Positions 40,384-47,476 of a stretch of DNA of 64,000 nt are shown here, piece after piece. Origin of the DNA: Conexibacter sp. DBS9H8 (GTDB taxonomy: Bacteria > Actinomycetota > Thermoleophilia > Solirubrobacterales > Solirubrobacteraceae). Location of the stretch: positions 1,240,001 through 1,304,000 of the forward strand of contig NZ_CP097128.1 of the NCBI RefSeq assembly GCF_023330685.1. The letters run 5' to 3'. Numbering within the stretch: position 1 is the first letter of the stretch; each line of letters opens with the position of its first letter. The notes below the pieces were generated by a model. That model worked only from the letters and a program-made list of their open reading frames with translations, had not been told where the DNA came from and made no database searches. Position numbers and translations under genes: made by a program.

Positions 40384-41751
40384 TCAGCCCGCCGGCACCC
40401 CGAGTCGTTCCAGGCGCTTGGCGGCGCTCGCCTCATGCGCGGGCATCAGATCCGCGCGGGCGATCTCGACGACGTGCGGGGCGATCGCGGCGACCCCCTC
40501 ATCGGAATCGATCCGCTGGTAGGTGAGCGTCTTGAGGAACTTCGCCACCGACAGCCCGCCGGTGTAGCGGGCGGCGCGGCCGGTCGGAAGCGTGTGGTTG
40601 GTCCCGATCGCCTTGTCGGAGAACGCGACGGTCGCTCGCTCCCCGAGAAACAGTGAGCCGTAGTTGCGCAGCCGCGCGAAGTAGAAGTCGTCCTCGGCCG
40701 TGTGCACCTCCAGATGCTCGGTCGCCACCGCATCGGCGACCCGCACGGCCGCCTCGCGGTCGGCCACGAGGATGACGCTGCCGTGGTCGGTCCACGCCCG
40801 CCGGGGGGTGTCGCCGACTCCGCCCCCGAGCGCGTCGAGCGCGTCGAGCTGGCGGTCGATCTCGGCGATCACCGCACGGCCGGTTGCCTCCGAGGTGGTG
40901 ATCAGGACCGCCGGTGAGGTGGGCCCGTGCTCGGCCTGGGCGAGCAGGTCCGCGGCGGCGAGCTCCGGGTCGGCGCTCGCGTCGGCGATCACCGCCACCT
41001 CGGACGGGCCGGCGAGGAGATCGATCCCGACGCGGCCGAACAGCTGCCGCTTGGCTTCGGCGACAAACGCGTTCCCGGGGCCGACGATCATGTCAACCTC
41101 CCCGACCGGACCCCCGGGTTCGCGGACCCGACCGGCTCCACCGGCCCCGGCTCCGCCCCCGGCTTCGCCGCCGAGCAGCCCGAAGGCCATCGCAGCGAGC
41201 GCCTGCACGCCGCCGAGACCGAAGATCCGGTCCGCGCCGGAGGTGGCGATCGCGTGCAGGGTCGGGGCGTGCATCTCTCCGTTCCGGGGCGGCGTACAGG
41301 CGATCACCGTCTCCACGCCGGCGACCTTCGGGACGAGGATCGTCATGAACGCGCAGGCGAGCATCGGCACCCGTCCGCTCGGGCAGTATGCGCCGACCCG
41401 GCTCACCGGCACCTGACGCTGGCCGAGGAAGACCCCCGGGAGGGTCTCGACCTCGAAGTCCGTCAGCGTCGCCCGCTGCGCCTGGGCGAACCCGCGAATC
41501 TGGGTCTGGGCGAAGGCGATGCTGGCGCGCAGCGACTCGGGCAGGCTCTCACTCGCCGCCGCCACGGTCGCGGCGGGCACCTCGAAGTCCCCGGGATCCC
41601 AGCCGTCGAGTTCCCGCGAGTACCGCCGGACCGCGTCGAGGCCGTGGGCCTCGATCTCCAACAGCATCTCCGACACCCGGGCGCTGACGGTCGGGTCGGC
41701 GCCCATGTGGGGCGTCTCGAGCGGGGTCTTCAGGTAGTGCAGCTCGTCCAT
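40384..41751 (-). CDS. HisD-family dehydrogenase, sulfopropanediol dehydrogenase (HpsN)-like
   Basis: The 455-residue histidinol-dehydrogenase-family protein has VGAYCPSGRVPML, VDMIVGPGNAFVAEAKR, IDLLAGPSEVAVIAD, the zinc-ligand LLAQAEHGPTSPAVLI and the C-terminal AIGTNHTLPTGRAARYTGGL. The last motif and the AEHG (rather than AEHD) sequence fit the paralogous group that includes HpsN, which oxidises dihydroxypropanesulfonate, better than biosynthetic HisD. No his genes are nearby. A Gly/Ala-rich insertion of about 20 residues (bases 41100-41165) interrupts the protein before VDMIVGPG. A TAGGCT box ends 6 nt before the ATG, so it is probably leaderless. Divergent from a LysR gene. Confidence 0.8.
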   Translation of the reverse strand: MDELHYLKTPLETPHMGADPTVSARVSEMLLEIEAHGLDAVRRYSRELDGWDPGDFEVPAATVAAASESLPESLRASIAFAQTQIRGFAQAQRATLTDFEVETLPGVFLGQRQVPVSRVGAYCPSGRVPMLACAFMTILVPKVAGVETVIACTPPRNGEMHAPTLHAIATSGADRIFGLGGVQALAAMAFGLLGGEAGGGAGAGGAGRVREPGGPVGEVDMIVGPGNAFVAEAKRQLFGRVGIDLLAGPSEVAVIADASADPELAAADLLAQAEHGPTSPAVLITTSEATGRAVIAEIDRQLDALDALGGGVGDTPRRAWTDHGSVILVADREAAVRVADAVATEHLEVHTAEDDFYFARLRNYGSLFLGERATVAFSDKAIGTNHTLPTGRAARYTGGLSVAKFLKTLTYQRIDSDEGVAAIAPHVVEIARADLMPAHEASAAKRLERLGVPAG

Positions 41752-41757
41752 GTCGCG

Positions 41758-41763
41758 AGCCTA
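41758..41763 (-). promoter_or_regulatory. -10 box (TAGGCT, minus strand) before the HisD-like gene
   Basis: On the minus strand TAGGCT is followed by 6 nt and the ATG at 41751, a leaderless arrangement. Confidence 0.4.
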
Positions 41764-41780
41764 GGCCGCCCACCGATAAA

Positions 41781-41796
41781 AGTCTACGGTTAGACT
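41781..41796. promoter_or_regulatory. LysR operator candidate (AGTCTA-CGGT-TAGACT)
   Basis: A perfect 6-bp inverted repeat with a 4-bp spacer lies in the 70-bp region between the divergent HisD-like and LysR genes. It stands out as AT-richer than its surroundings and sits just upstream of the HisD-like -10 box. Confidence 0.6.
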
Positions 41797-41821
41797 ACTT
41801 TGCACAGATCAAGGAAATGAT

Positions 41822-42766
41822 TTGACCCTGCAGCAGCTCACCTACTTCCGTGTCGCCGCCGAACTCGGTTCCTTCAACGCGGCCGCCCGCGCGCTGCTCT
41901 GCAGCCAGCCGGCCGTCTCAGACCAGGTCCGCCGGCTCGAGGGGGAACTCGGCGTGTCCCTGTTCGCCCGCACCGGCCGCGGTCTCACCCTGACCGCGGC
42001 CGGGCGGACCTTCCTCGGTCATGCCGAACGGGTCACCGACGCGGCCGCCGACGCCGAGCGTGCAGTCGGCCGCCGAAGTGAGCAGAGCCGTCGGCTCGTG
42101 ACGCTGGGAACCTTCCGCAACGCCCCCTACTACGACATCGCCGAACTCGCCGCGCGCTTCTGCGAGCGCCATCCGGACGGCCGATTGACCATGCGCGGGC
42201 AGAACTCCTTTGACGTCGCGCGGGCGGTCGCCGAGGGCACGCTGGAGGCCGGGCTCGTCGTCCTGCCCGTCGATGACTCGCTGCTGGACGTGCGGGCGCT
42301 GTTCCGGGATGAGGTCCTCTACGTGAGCGCCGACCCCGAGCAGACCCGCCACCCCGCGACGCTCGCGCGGGTCGCCGCAGCGCCGCTGATCCTCTATGAC
42401 GTCAGCTACGGCTTCGATGACCCGACCCGCCGCCAGTTCGCCGCCCGCGCCCAGGAGTCCGGGGTTGCCATCGAACCCCGGCTCGAGGTCGAGCACGCGG
42501 AGACCGCCCTGCAGATGGTCGCCCGCGGTCTCGGCGGCACGATCGTCGCCCGGGCCGTGCTCGCCGGATCCCCGGTGCCCGACACGGTGAGCGCGGTCGG
42601 CTTCGCCGAACCGTTCTACGACTTCTTCGCGCTCGTCACCCGCCGCGGCACCCGGCTCAGCCAGGGCGTCGCTGAGGTCGTCGCGCTGATCGACGACTGG
42701 GCCCGGGCGACCGCGACCCGGCTTCAGCGCGGCGTCCCCGCGGGTACGCCGGCCGGGGAGCCGTAG
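41822..42766 (+). CDS. LysR-family transcriptional regulator
   Basis: The 314-residue regulator has the LysR helix-turn-helix (LQQLTYFRVAAELGSFNAAA, SQPAVSDQVRRLEGELG) and a substrate-binding domain. The TTG at 41822 gives the standard N-terminus. It is divergent from the HisD-like dehydrogenase, whose promoter holds a perfect inverted repeat, and is its probable activator. Its last 43 bp overlap the convergent nitrilase gene. Confidence 0.9.
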   Translation: MTLQQLTYFRVAAELGSFNAAARALLCSQPAVSDQVRRLEGELGVSLFARTGRGLTLTAAGRTFLGHAERVTDAAADAERAVGRRSEQSRRLVTLGTFRNAPYYDIAELAARFCERHPDGRLTMRGQNSFDVARAVAEGTLEAGLVVLPVDDSLLDVRALFRDEVLYVSADPEQTRHPATLARVAAAPLILYDVSYGFDDPTRRQFAARAQESGVAIEPRLEVEHAETALQMVARGLGGTIVARAVLAGSPVPDTVSAVGFAEPFYDFFALVTRRGTRLSQGVAEVVALIDDWARATATRLQRGVPAGTPAGEP

Positions 42767-43560
42767 AGGTCGCTGCGACGGTCCCCGAACGCGTCGGCGA
42801 GCTCGGTGAAACGCTTGTCGAGCGCCGCCTCGAGATCGACGTCGGCGACGATCAGGCCGGGCTCCCGTGACTCGGCGGCGACCCAGCCGTCGGCACCGAC
42901 GATCGTCGCCCCCTGCTCCCAGGCCTGCCCGCGCTCGATCCCGGCCCGGTCGGCACAGGCGACCGCCATCCGGTTCATCCGGGCGGTCGCCATCGCCACG
43001 ACCACCTCCGCCGGCCGCTCCCCCGCGGGCCGGGGGAAGTGCGGCCAGTTGGTCGGCACGAGCAGCAGCTGGGCGCCCGCGAGGGCGATCGCACGGGTCA
43101 GCTCCGGGAACTCGAGGTCATAACAGACGACGGCGGCGACGCGCCCGACGGCGGTGTCGATGACCGGCGGGAGCTCCGAGCCCGGCGTGAAGACGAGCTT
43201 CTCCCGATCCCACAGGTGCAGCTTCCGGTAGAAGCTCGGTGGACCCGCGCCGGGGAACAGGGCCGCGGAGTTGTAGAGCCGTCCGTCCGCGCAGGCCTCA
43301 CAGAAGCCCCCGCAGATCACCGCTCCGCTCTCCCGGGCGAGCTTCGCCCAGGCCGCGAGGATCGGGTCGGCCCGACCGATCGCCACGCCTGCGGCCTGCT
43401 CGGGCCCCGAGAACATGTACCCGGAGGTGCACAGCTCGGGCAGGACGACCACCTCCGCGCCGGCGTCGAGGGCAGCGCGGATCGCCGCCTCCGCCGCCGC
43501 GGCGTTCGCGGCGAGCTCCCCGAGCACCGGGGCGATCTGCTGACAGGCGATGCGGGTCAC
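42724..43560 (-). CDS. carbon-nitrogen hydrolase (nitrilase superfamily)
   Basis: The 278-residue enzyme has the complete nitrilase-superfamily triad: Glu in EVVVLPELCTSGYMF, Lys in FYRKLHLWDREK and Cys in AAVVCYDLEFPELTR. This family hydrolyses amides, N-carbamoyl compounds or omega-amides; length and motif context suit an aliphatic amidase or N-carbamoylputrescine-amidase-like enzyme. The GTG at 43560 overlaps the permease stop (GTGA), so the permease probably imports its substrate. The gene's 3' end overlaps the convergent LysR gene by 43 bp. Confidence 0.87.
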   Translation of the reverse strand: MTRIACQQIAPVLGELAANAAAAEAAIRAALDAGAEVVVLPELCTSGYMFSGPEQAAGVAIGRADPILAAWAKLARESGAVICGGFCEACADGRLYNSAALFPGAGPPSFYRKLHLWDREKLVFTPGSELPPVIDTAVGRVAAVVCYDLEFPELTRAIALAGAQLLLVPTNWPHFPRPAGERPAEVVVAMATARMNRMAVACADRAGIERGQAWEQGATIVGADGWVAAESREPGLIVADVDLEAALDKRFTELADAFGDRRSDLYGSPAGVPAGTPR

Positions 43561-45026
43561 GGCACCGGCTCGGCCACGGCCCGGTCGACCCGCGGTGAGG
43601 TGTCGCTGGAGGCGAGGCCGCTGCGGACCCGGCTCGACAGGCCGGGCGCGACGAGCACGACGATCAACCCGATCAGCAGGTAGATCCCCTCGACGTAGGG
43701 GAACCGAGAGTAGGCGCCGGTCTGGCCGACGAACACGTTGCGGTAGATCGTGTAACAGACGAACGCCCCGCCGAGCACGGGCACGACGATCTGCCACCGC
43801 GGCGCCAGCGGCGTGCCCCGGAAGAACAGGTAGTAGACGGCCCCGACGGTCGCGAGTACGTAGGCGACGAGGATGAGCACCGTTCCGATCTGGAGCGGGT
43901 AGAAGGTCGCGTTGATCACCGAGGAGCCGTTGAGCTGCTGTCCGATGAGGGCACACAGGAAGATCACGAGGACGACGCTGAGGGCGACGACGGGCTGGCC
44001 GCGCTTGCCGAGCCGGGCGAGACCGCGCTCGGTCCCGGTCGCATCCCGGGTCTGGGCGTACATGATCCGGGAGGCGGCCGCGGCCTCCCCGAGGGAGATC
44101 GCGAACAGGCTGATCGTGCCCATCAGGTCGAGGATCGCCGCATACCAGCGGCCGATGTAGCCCCGGCTGAGGTCCGAGAAGGGGAACCCGTTCGCGTACG
44201 CCTTGGCCCCGGCGGCGTTGGCACCGTATCCCAGGGACTGGGCCGCGGCGGTGAGGAGGAAGAACGCTCCGACGACGACGACGGCGGTCTTGATCGCCCG
44301 CGGGATCTGCGTCCTCGGGCTCGTCGTCTCCTCCCCGAGGGCGGCGGCGCCCTCAAAGCCGGCAAAGGCGAGGAACCCGTACACGGCCGACTTGGCGATC
44401 GTCCCGATCCCGCTGCCGGAGGGGAGCGAGAGGAAGTTGAGGTTGAAGCTCTGCCCCTTCGGGCCGTGGCTGAAGATGACCGTGATGAGGATGACGACGC
44501 TGAGGATCGTCACCATCACGGCGCCGATCACCTCGGAGGTGAGCAGCGCCCGGGTGATGATCCGGATCTCCGCGTAGGCGAAGGCGGCCACCCCGATCAG
44601 GCCGATCAGGGCGATCCACCACCACTGCTGGGTCGTGAGGATCCCGGCGTCGGAGAGGAACTTGCCGCCGAACAGGCCCATCTCAATCGTCGAGCCGCAT
44701 CCGATCGCGATGTAGGCACCCATCAGCGACCACCCGGCGACGAACCCGGCGCGCGGACCGAGCGTCACACCGACGAGCGCGTAGACGGAGCCGGAGTGGG
44801 AGATGTGCCGGGAGAGCTTGATGAAGCAGTAGGCGACGAGCGCGATGCCGACGGCGGCGAAGACGAACGACAGGGTCACCGCCTGGCCGATGATGACGGC
44901 GGCGCCGGTGCCGAGGAGGCCGATCGCGCCGACCGGCCCGATCAGGCCGACGGAGAAGGCGGCGGCGTCAACGAGGCTGAGCTCCGAGCGGAGCCCCCCA
45001 CGGGGAGGCGGAGTGGATGTGTCCAT
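43557..45026 (-). CDS. APC-superfamily amino acid/amine permease
   Basis: The 489-residue membrane protein has about twelve hydrophobic helices. APC-family signatures are VDAAAFSVGLIGPVGAIGLL in helix 1, SHSGSVYALVGVTLGPRAGF in helices 2-3 and the AFAGFEGAAALGEET segment of helix 6. Substrates of the family are amino acids, polyamines or amines. It is coupled by GTGA to the nitrilase, so an amide or amine is the likely cargo. On the minus strand TAGCGT ends 6 nt before the ATG, pointing to a leaderless transcript. Confidence 0.9.
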   Translation of the reverse strand: MDTSTPPPRGGLRSELSLVDAAAFSVGLIGPVGAIGLLGTGAAVIIGQAVTLSFVFAAVGIALVAYCFIKLSRHISHSGSVYALVGVTLGPRAGFVAGWSLMGAYIAIGCGSTIEMGLFGGKFLSDAGILTTQQWWWIALIGLIGVAAFAYAEIRIITRALLTSEVIGAVMVTILSVVILITVIFSHGPKGQSFNLNFLSLPSGSGIGTIAKSAVYGFLAFAGFEGAAALGEETTSPRTQIPRAIKTAVVVVGAFFLLTAAAQSLGYGANAAGAKAYANGFPFSDLSRGYIGRWYAAILDLMGTISLFAISLGEAAAASRIMYAQTRDATGTERGLARLGKRGQPVVALSVVLVIFLCALIGQQLNGSSVINATFYPLQIGTVLILVAYVLATVGAVYYLFFRGTPLAPRWQIVVPVLGGAFVCYTIYRNVFVGQTGAYSRFPYVEGIYLLIGLIVVLVAPGLSSRVRSGLASSDTSPRVDRAVAEPVP

Positions 45027-45032
45027 AGGGGC

Positions 45033-45038
45033 ACGCTA
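45033..45038 (-). promoter_or_regulatory. -10 box (TAGCGT, minus strand) before the APC permease
   Basis: TAGCGT is followed by 6 nt and the ATG at 45026. This would give a leaderless mRNA for the permease-nitrilase pair. Confidence 0.35.
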
Positions 45039-45116
45039 ACCCGCTCGCAACCATCCTGCCAGACCTTGATCTCCTTGACCACTTCAAGGGCAGGCTTTGA
45101 ACTGTGGTCGGAGGTT

Positions 45117-45257
45117 GTGGGTCGCGAAACCTTACCTGGGCCATATATCTCTCTCACAGGCGCCGCCAAGACCGAGGGCACCCCACGAACCAGGCGGTTC
45201 GCTCCGATCCACACCCGGATCATGCGCCTGCTGGCCGCGCCCACGCTCGGCGCCTGA
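45117..45257 (+). CDS. possible 46-residue small protein upstream of a strong hairpin
   Basis: An open frame from the GTG at 45117 encodes MGRETLPGPYISLTGAAKTE followed by 26 residues rich in Arg/Thr and ending LLAAPTLGA. The start is questionable because the only Shine-Dalgarno-like GGAGG (45110-45114) is just 2 nt upstream. In favour are a promoter-like TTGACC-17-TGAACT in front, locally lower GC than the surroundings, and a perfect 12-bp hairpin starting 13 nt after the stop. I recognise no family. It may also be an untranslated small RNA. Confidence 0.3.
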   Translation: MGRETLPGPYISLTGAAKTEGTPRTRRFAPIHTRIMRLLAAPTLGA

Positions 45258-45269
45258 GTCACGGTCTGG

Positions 45270-45299
45270 CTCCCGCCCGCCTCACAGGGCGGGCGGGAG
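45270..45299 (+). terminator. hairpin terminator-like structure
   Basis: CTCCCGCCCGCC (45270-45281), a 6-nt loop and GGCGGGCGGGAG (45288-45299) form a perfect 12-bp stem. No U-run follows, as is common for actinobacterial terminators. It would end a short plus-strand transcript from about 45110. Confidence 0.6.
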
Positions 45300-45346
45300 T
45301 CGGGCGTCACCGGTCGACGGGCTTCGCGCTCGAGGCTCCGCGCTCG

Positions 45347-45352
45347 TAGGAT
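45347..45352 (+). promoter_or_regulatory. -10 box (TAGGAT) before the small membrane protein gene
   Basis: TAGGAT predicts transcription starting near 45359-45361, next to a CTG codon at 45364 that opens the membrane-protein frame. Confidence 0.3.
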
Positions 45353-45363
45353 GGGACGCGTTC

Positions 45364-45705
45364 CTGCTCGCCGCCGGCCTGCTCGTCGCGGTCAAGCCGA
45401 TCCTCGCCCCGATCGCGCTCCTGCTCGTCCTCCACGCCTGGGTCATCCCCGAGCTGTACGCGAACCGGGGAGCGGGGGTGCTGCTCTGTCGCACGCCGGC
45501 GGGGGCCGGACCCGAGGCGCGGGCGCTGCTGCTCGGGGACCTCGTCGACGACGCGAACCGCCGCCGGCACGACGCCGCCGGGCTCATCCTCGAGCGGGGA
45601 CGGCTCGGGACCTGGGTCGTCAGGGTGTCCGCGCCTCAGGGGATGTCAGCTCCGGGGCCGCGGGGCGCGCGGCCGCGGCGGCAGCTAGGGTCTGGCCCGG
45701 GATGA
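45364..45705 (+). CDS. small membrane-anchored protein, probable CTG start
   Basis: The frame encodes a hydrophobic helix (LLVAVKPILAPIALLLVLHAW), then VIPELYANRGAGVLLCRTP and a charged LLGDLVDDANRRRHDAAG with LILERGRLGTWVV. The protein-like composition and the look of the N-terminus suggest a real conserved gene. No ATG, GTG or TTG exists in frame near its beginning. A -10-like TAGGAT 11 nt upstream makes a leaderless CTG start at 45364 (113 residues) the best guess; loss of the start codon (pseudogene) is the alternative. It overlaps the cyclase start by four bases. Function unknown. Confidence 0.5.
   Translation: MLAAGLLVAVKPILAPIALLLVLHAWVIPELYANRGAGVLLCRTPAGAGPEARALLLGDLVDDANRRRHDAAGLILERGRLGTWVVRVSAPQGMSAPGPRGARPRRQLGSGPG
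45686..45691 (+). promoter_or_regulatory. -10 box (TAGGGT) before the cyclase gene
   Basis: TAGGGT ends 10 nt before the ATG at 45702, consistent with a leaderless or near-leaderless start. Confidence 0.35.
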
Positions 45706-46640
45706 GTGAGCCGGGCCCGAGTGATGAGAGCCTGCGGGTGGCCGCGATGGTCGCCCGCTTCCTCGCGCTCGCGGGCATCGACGACGCGGAGCTGACCCCG
45801 GAGGCTCAGCATCGCCTCGACGGTCCCCTCGCCGAGATCGGTGCTCAGGGGTTGCGCGAGTCCGACCTTGCGGTCCTCGGTCAGGCGTACCTGCGGGCGG
45901 TCGGTCGGGTTGTCGCTGCTGAGGTGGAGGCGCTTTCCCGGCTGCACGGACTCGCGCCGGGCGGCGATCCGGAGGAGCTGTCCCGTGCCGCCACGCGGAT
46001 GCTCCCGCTCGGGCGGGAGGTGTTCGACGTGCTCCACGGCGTGCTGCTGACCCGGGCGGTCGGCCCCCACGGCCAGGGCTGGGACCGGTCGCGGCGCTCG
46101 CGGGTGCCGACCGCCGTCGCCCACGTCGACGTGATCGACTCGACCGCGTTTCTCGAGACCGCCGCTCAGGCGGGCACCCAGCGGCTCGTCGACGGGCTGT
46201 TCGCCGCCGCGCAGGCGGCGGTCCGGGGGCGCGCAGTCGAGGTCGCCAAGTACGTCGGGGACGGGGTGTTCCTGCTCGGTCCCGACCCGGAGGCGGTCGC
46301 GGCCGCCTCGCTCGCCTGCATCGACGGGCTCGACCGGCTCGCCGGCCTGCGCTCACGCGCCGGGCTCGCCTTCGGGCGGGTCGTCTACCGCGCCGGCGAC
46401 GTGTTCGGGCGCCCGGTCAACCTCTCCCACCGGCTCACGAAGGCGAGCCGCGAGGGGGTGCTGCTCGTCGCGGCGCTCGCGCCCGCGCGCCTGCCGGCGG
46501 TGCTCTGTGGGAACCCACGGGAGCTCGAGCTGCGCGGAATCGACGGGCCGGTCGCCGCCTATGAGCTCGTCGGCGGCGACCTCGCCGTCGTGCCGGCGCG
46601 CGGTCAGCGCGGCCGGGAGCGGCGGGCGAGCTCGACGTAG
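45702..46640 (+). CDS. class III adenylate/guanylate cyclase
   Basis: The 312-residue soluble cyclase has an N-terminal helical domain (about 1-140) like the autoinhibitory part of mycobacterial Rv1264-type cyclases. The catalytic domain follows. Metal-binding aspartates are in VAHVDVIDSTAFLE and VAKYVGDGVFLLG (with the substrate-binding Lys), the purine-selecting Asp is in YRAGDVFG, and the transition-state Asn/Arg pair is in RPVNLSHRL. All residues needed for activity are therefore visible, and an Asp at the purine site favours cAMP. The 3' end overlaps the convergent small gene by 37 bp. Confidence 0.85.
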   Translation: MSEPGPSDESLRVAAMVARFLALAGIDDAELTPEAQHRLDGPLAEIGAQGLRESDLAVLGQAYLRAVGRVVAAEVEALSRLHGLAPGGDPEELSRAATRMLPLGREVFDVLHGVLLTRAVGPHGQGWDRSRRSRVPTAVAHVDVIDSTAFLETAAQAGTQRLVDGLFAAAQAAVRGRAVEVAKYVGDGVFLLGPDPEAVAAASLACIDGLDRLAGLRSRAGLAFGRVVYRAGDVFGRPVNLSHRLTKASREGVLLVAALAPARLPAVLCGNPRELELRGIDGPVAAYELVGGDLAVVPARGQRGRERRASST

Positions 46641-46945
46641 CCGAAGGGCAACCGGCGGAGATCGCCGCGCCGTTCACCGGTCCGGACCGCGGCGTCGAAG
46701 CCTCCGCCGCCCCAGTATTCGGCGCCCGCTCGTCGGGCGAGCTCGCCGCCACGCATCACCCGGAAGGGGCGCAGCTCATGGAGCAGGCGGCCGACCTCCG
46801 CATCGAGCATGGCGGTCGTTCGCTCGTTCGCGCGGTCGCCGATCGGGTCGCGCCACGGGTGCGCGACGGAGGTGGTGGGACGGGCGGAGAGCCGGCGGGC
46901 GCCGGGGGAAGGGTTGGCGTCACGACGGGGGGCGGAGTCGGGCAT
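46604..46945 (-). CDS. hypothetical small protein, 113 residues
   Basis: A strong AGGAGGTCACC ribosome-binding site precedes the ATG at 46945, and the frame ends in a structured region (LLHELRPFRVMRGGELARRA, GGGGFDAAVRTGERRGDLRR, FGYVELARR). The N-terminal half is Arg/Ala/Pro-rich and probably disordered. I recognise no family. It is divergent from the MarR gene with a 51-bp gap, so it is a likely target of that regulator. Confidence 0.6.
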   Translation of the reverse strand: MPDSAPRRDANPSPGARRLSARPTTSVAHPWRDPIGDRANERTTAMLDAEVGRLLHELRPFRVMRGGELARRAGAEYWGGGGFDAAVRTGERRGDLRRLPFGYVELARRSRPR

Positions 46946-46982
46946 GGTGACCTCCTGGGAACGATCAATGCAAAGCCATACT

Positions 46983-46988
46983 GATAAT
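46983..46988 (+). promoter_or_regulatory. -10 box (GATAAT) of the MarR gene
   Basis: GATAAT (5 of 6 to consensus) ends 8 nt before the ATG at 46997, again leaderless. It lies in an AT-rich 51-bp divergent region that also holds two ATGCAA repeats (46978 region and at the start codon). Confidence 0.5.
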
Positions 46989-46996
46989 GTACTCCT

Positions 46997-47467
46997 ATGC
47001 AACCGGTCCGCCAAGTCGAGCTGTCCGGCACTGAACGGCCGGCCGTTGACGGCCCCTCGCCCGGGGAGTACCGGGCCGCTGCCGCCCTCCGCTCGGCCCT
47101 GCGTCGGTTCTCCCAGGCCAGTGACGAGGTGCTGCGCCGCCACGGGCTCACCAACGAGCGCTACGAACTGCTGCTGGCGATCAAGGACGCCGAGCAGCGT
47201 CGCCGGACCGCGACCGTCACGAGCCTCGCGCGGACGCTCGGGGTCGCTCAGGTGAGCGTCACCCAGCTTGTGCGCCGCACCGAGGACGCCGGGCTGCTCC
47301 GCCGTGAGGTGTCAGGCCGGGACGCCCGCATCCGCCATCTCCGCCTCACCCGCGTCGGGGAACGCCGGCTCGCGAGCGCGCTGACCGAGCTCGACTCAGA
47401 GCGAGCGCGCCTCAGTACGGTGATTGCCGACCATGGCGAGACCCCATCCACCTCCGGCGTACGCTGA
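46997..47467 (+). CDS. MarR-family transcriptional regulator
   Basis: The 156-residue winged-helix regulator has the recognition region VTSLARTLGVAQVSVTQLVR and the wing REVSGRDARIRHLRLT, which contains the DxR motif typical of MarR. It is divergent from the 113-residue hypothetical gene and shares an AT-rich promoter with it, so autoregulation and control of that gene are likely. The C-terminal 15 residues after DHGETP are not conserved-looking. Confidence 0.88.
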   Translation: MQPVRQVELSGTERPAVDGPSPGEYRAAAALRSALRRFSQASDEVLRRHGLTNERYELLLAIKDAEQRRRTATVTSLARTLGVAQVSVTQLVRRTEDAGLLRREVSGRDARIRHLRLTRVGERRLASALTELDSERARLSTVIADHGETPSTSGVR

Positions 47468-47476
47468 GCCGTCCGC

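Noticed and set aside
40384..41751. Biosynthetic histidinol dehydrogenase (hisD)
   Set aside because: No his genes nearby, AEHG instead of AEHD and HpsN-like C-terminal motif; a catabolic paralogue is more likely.
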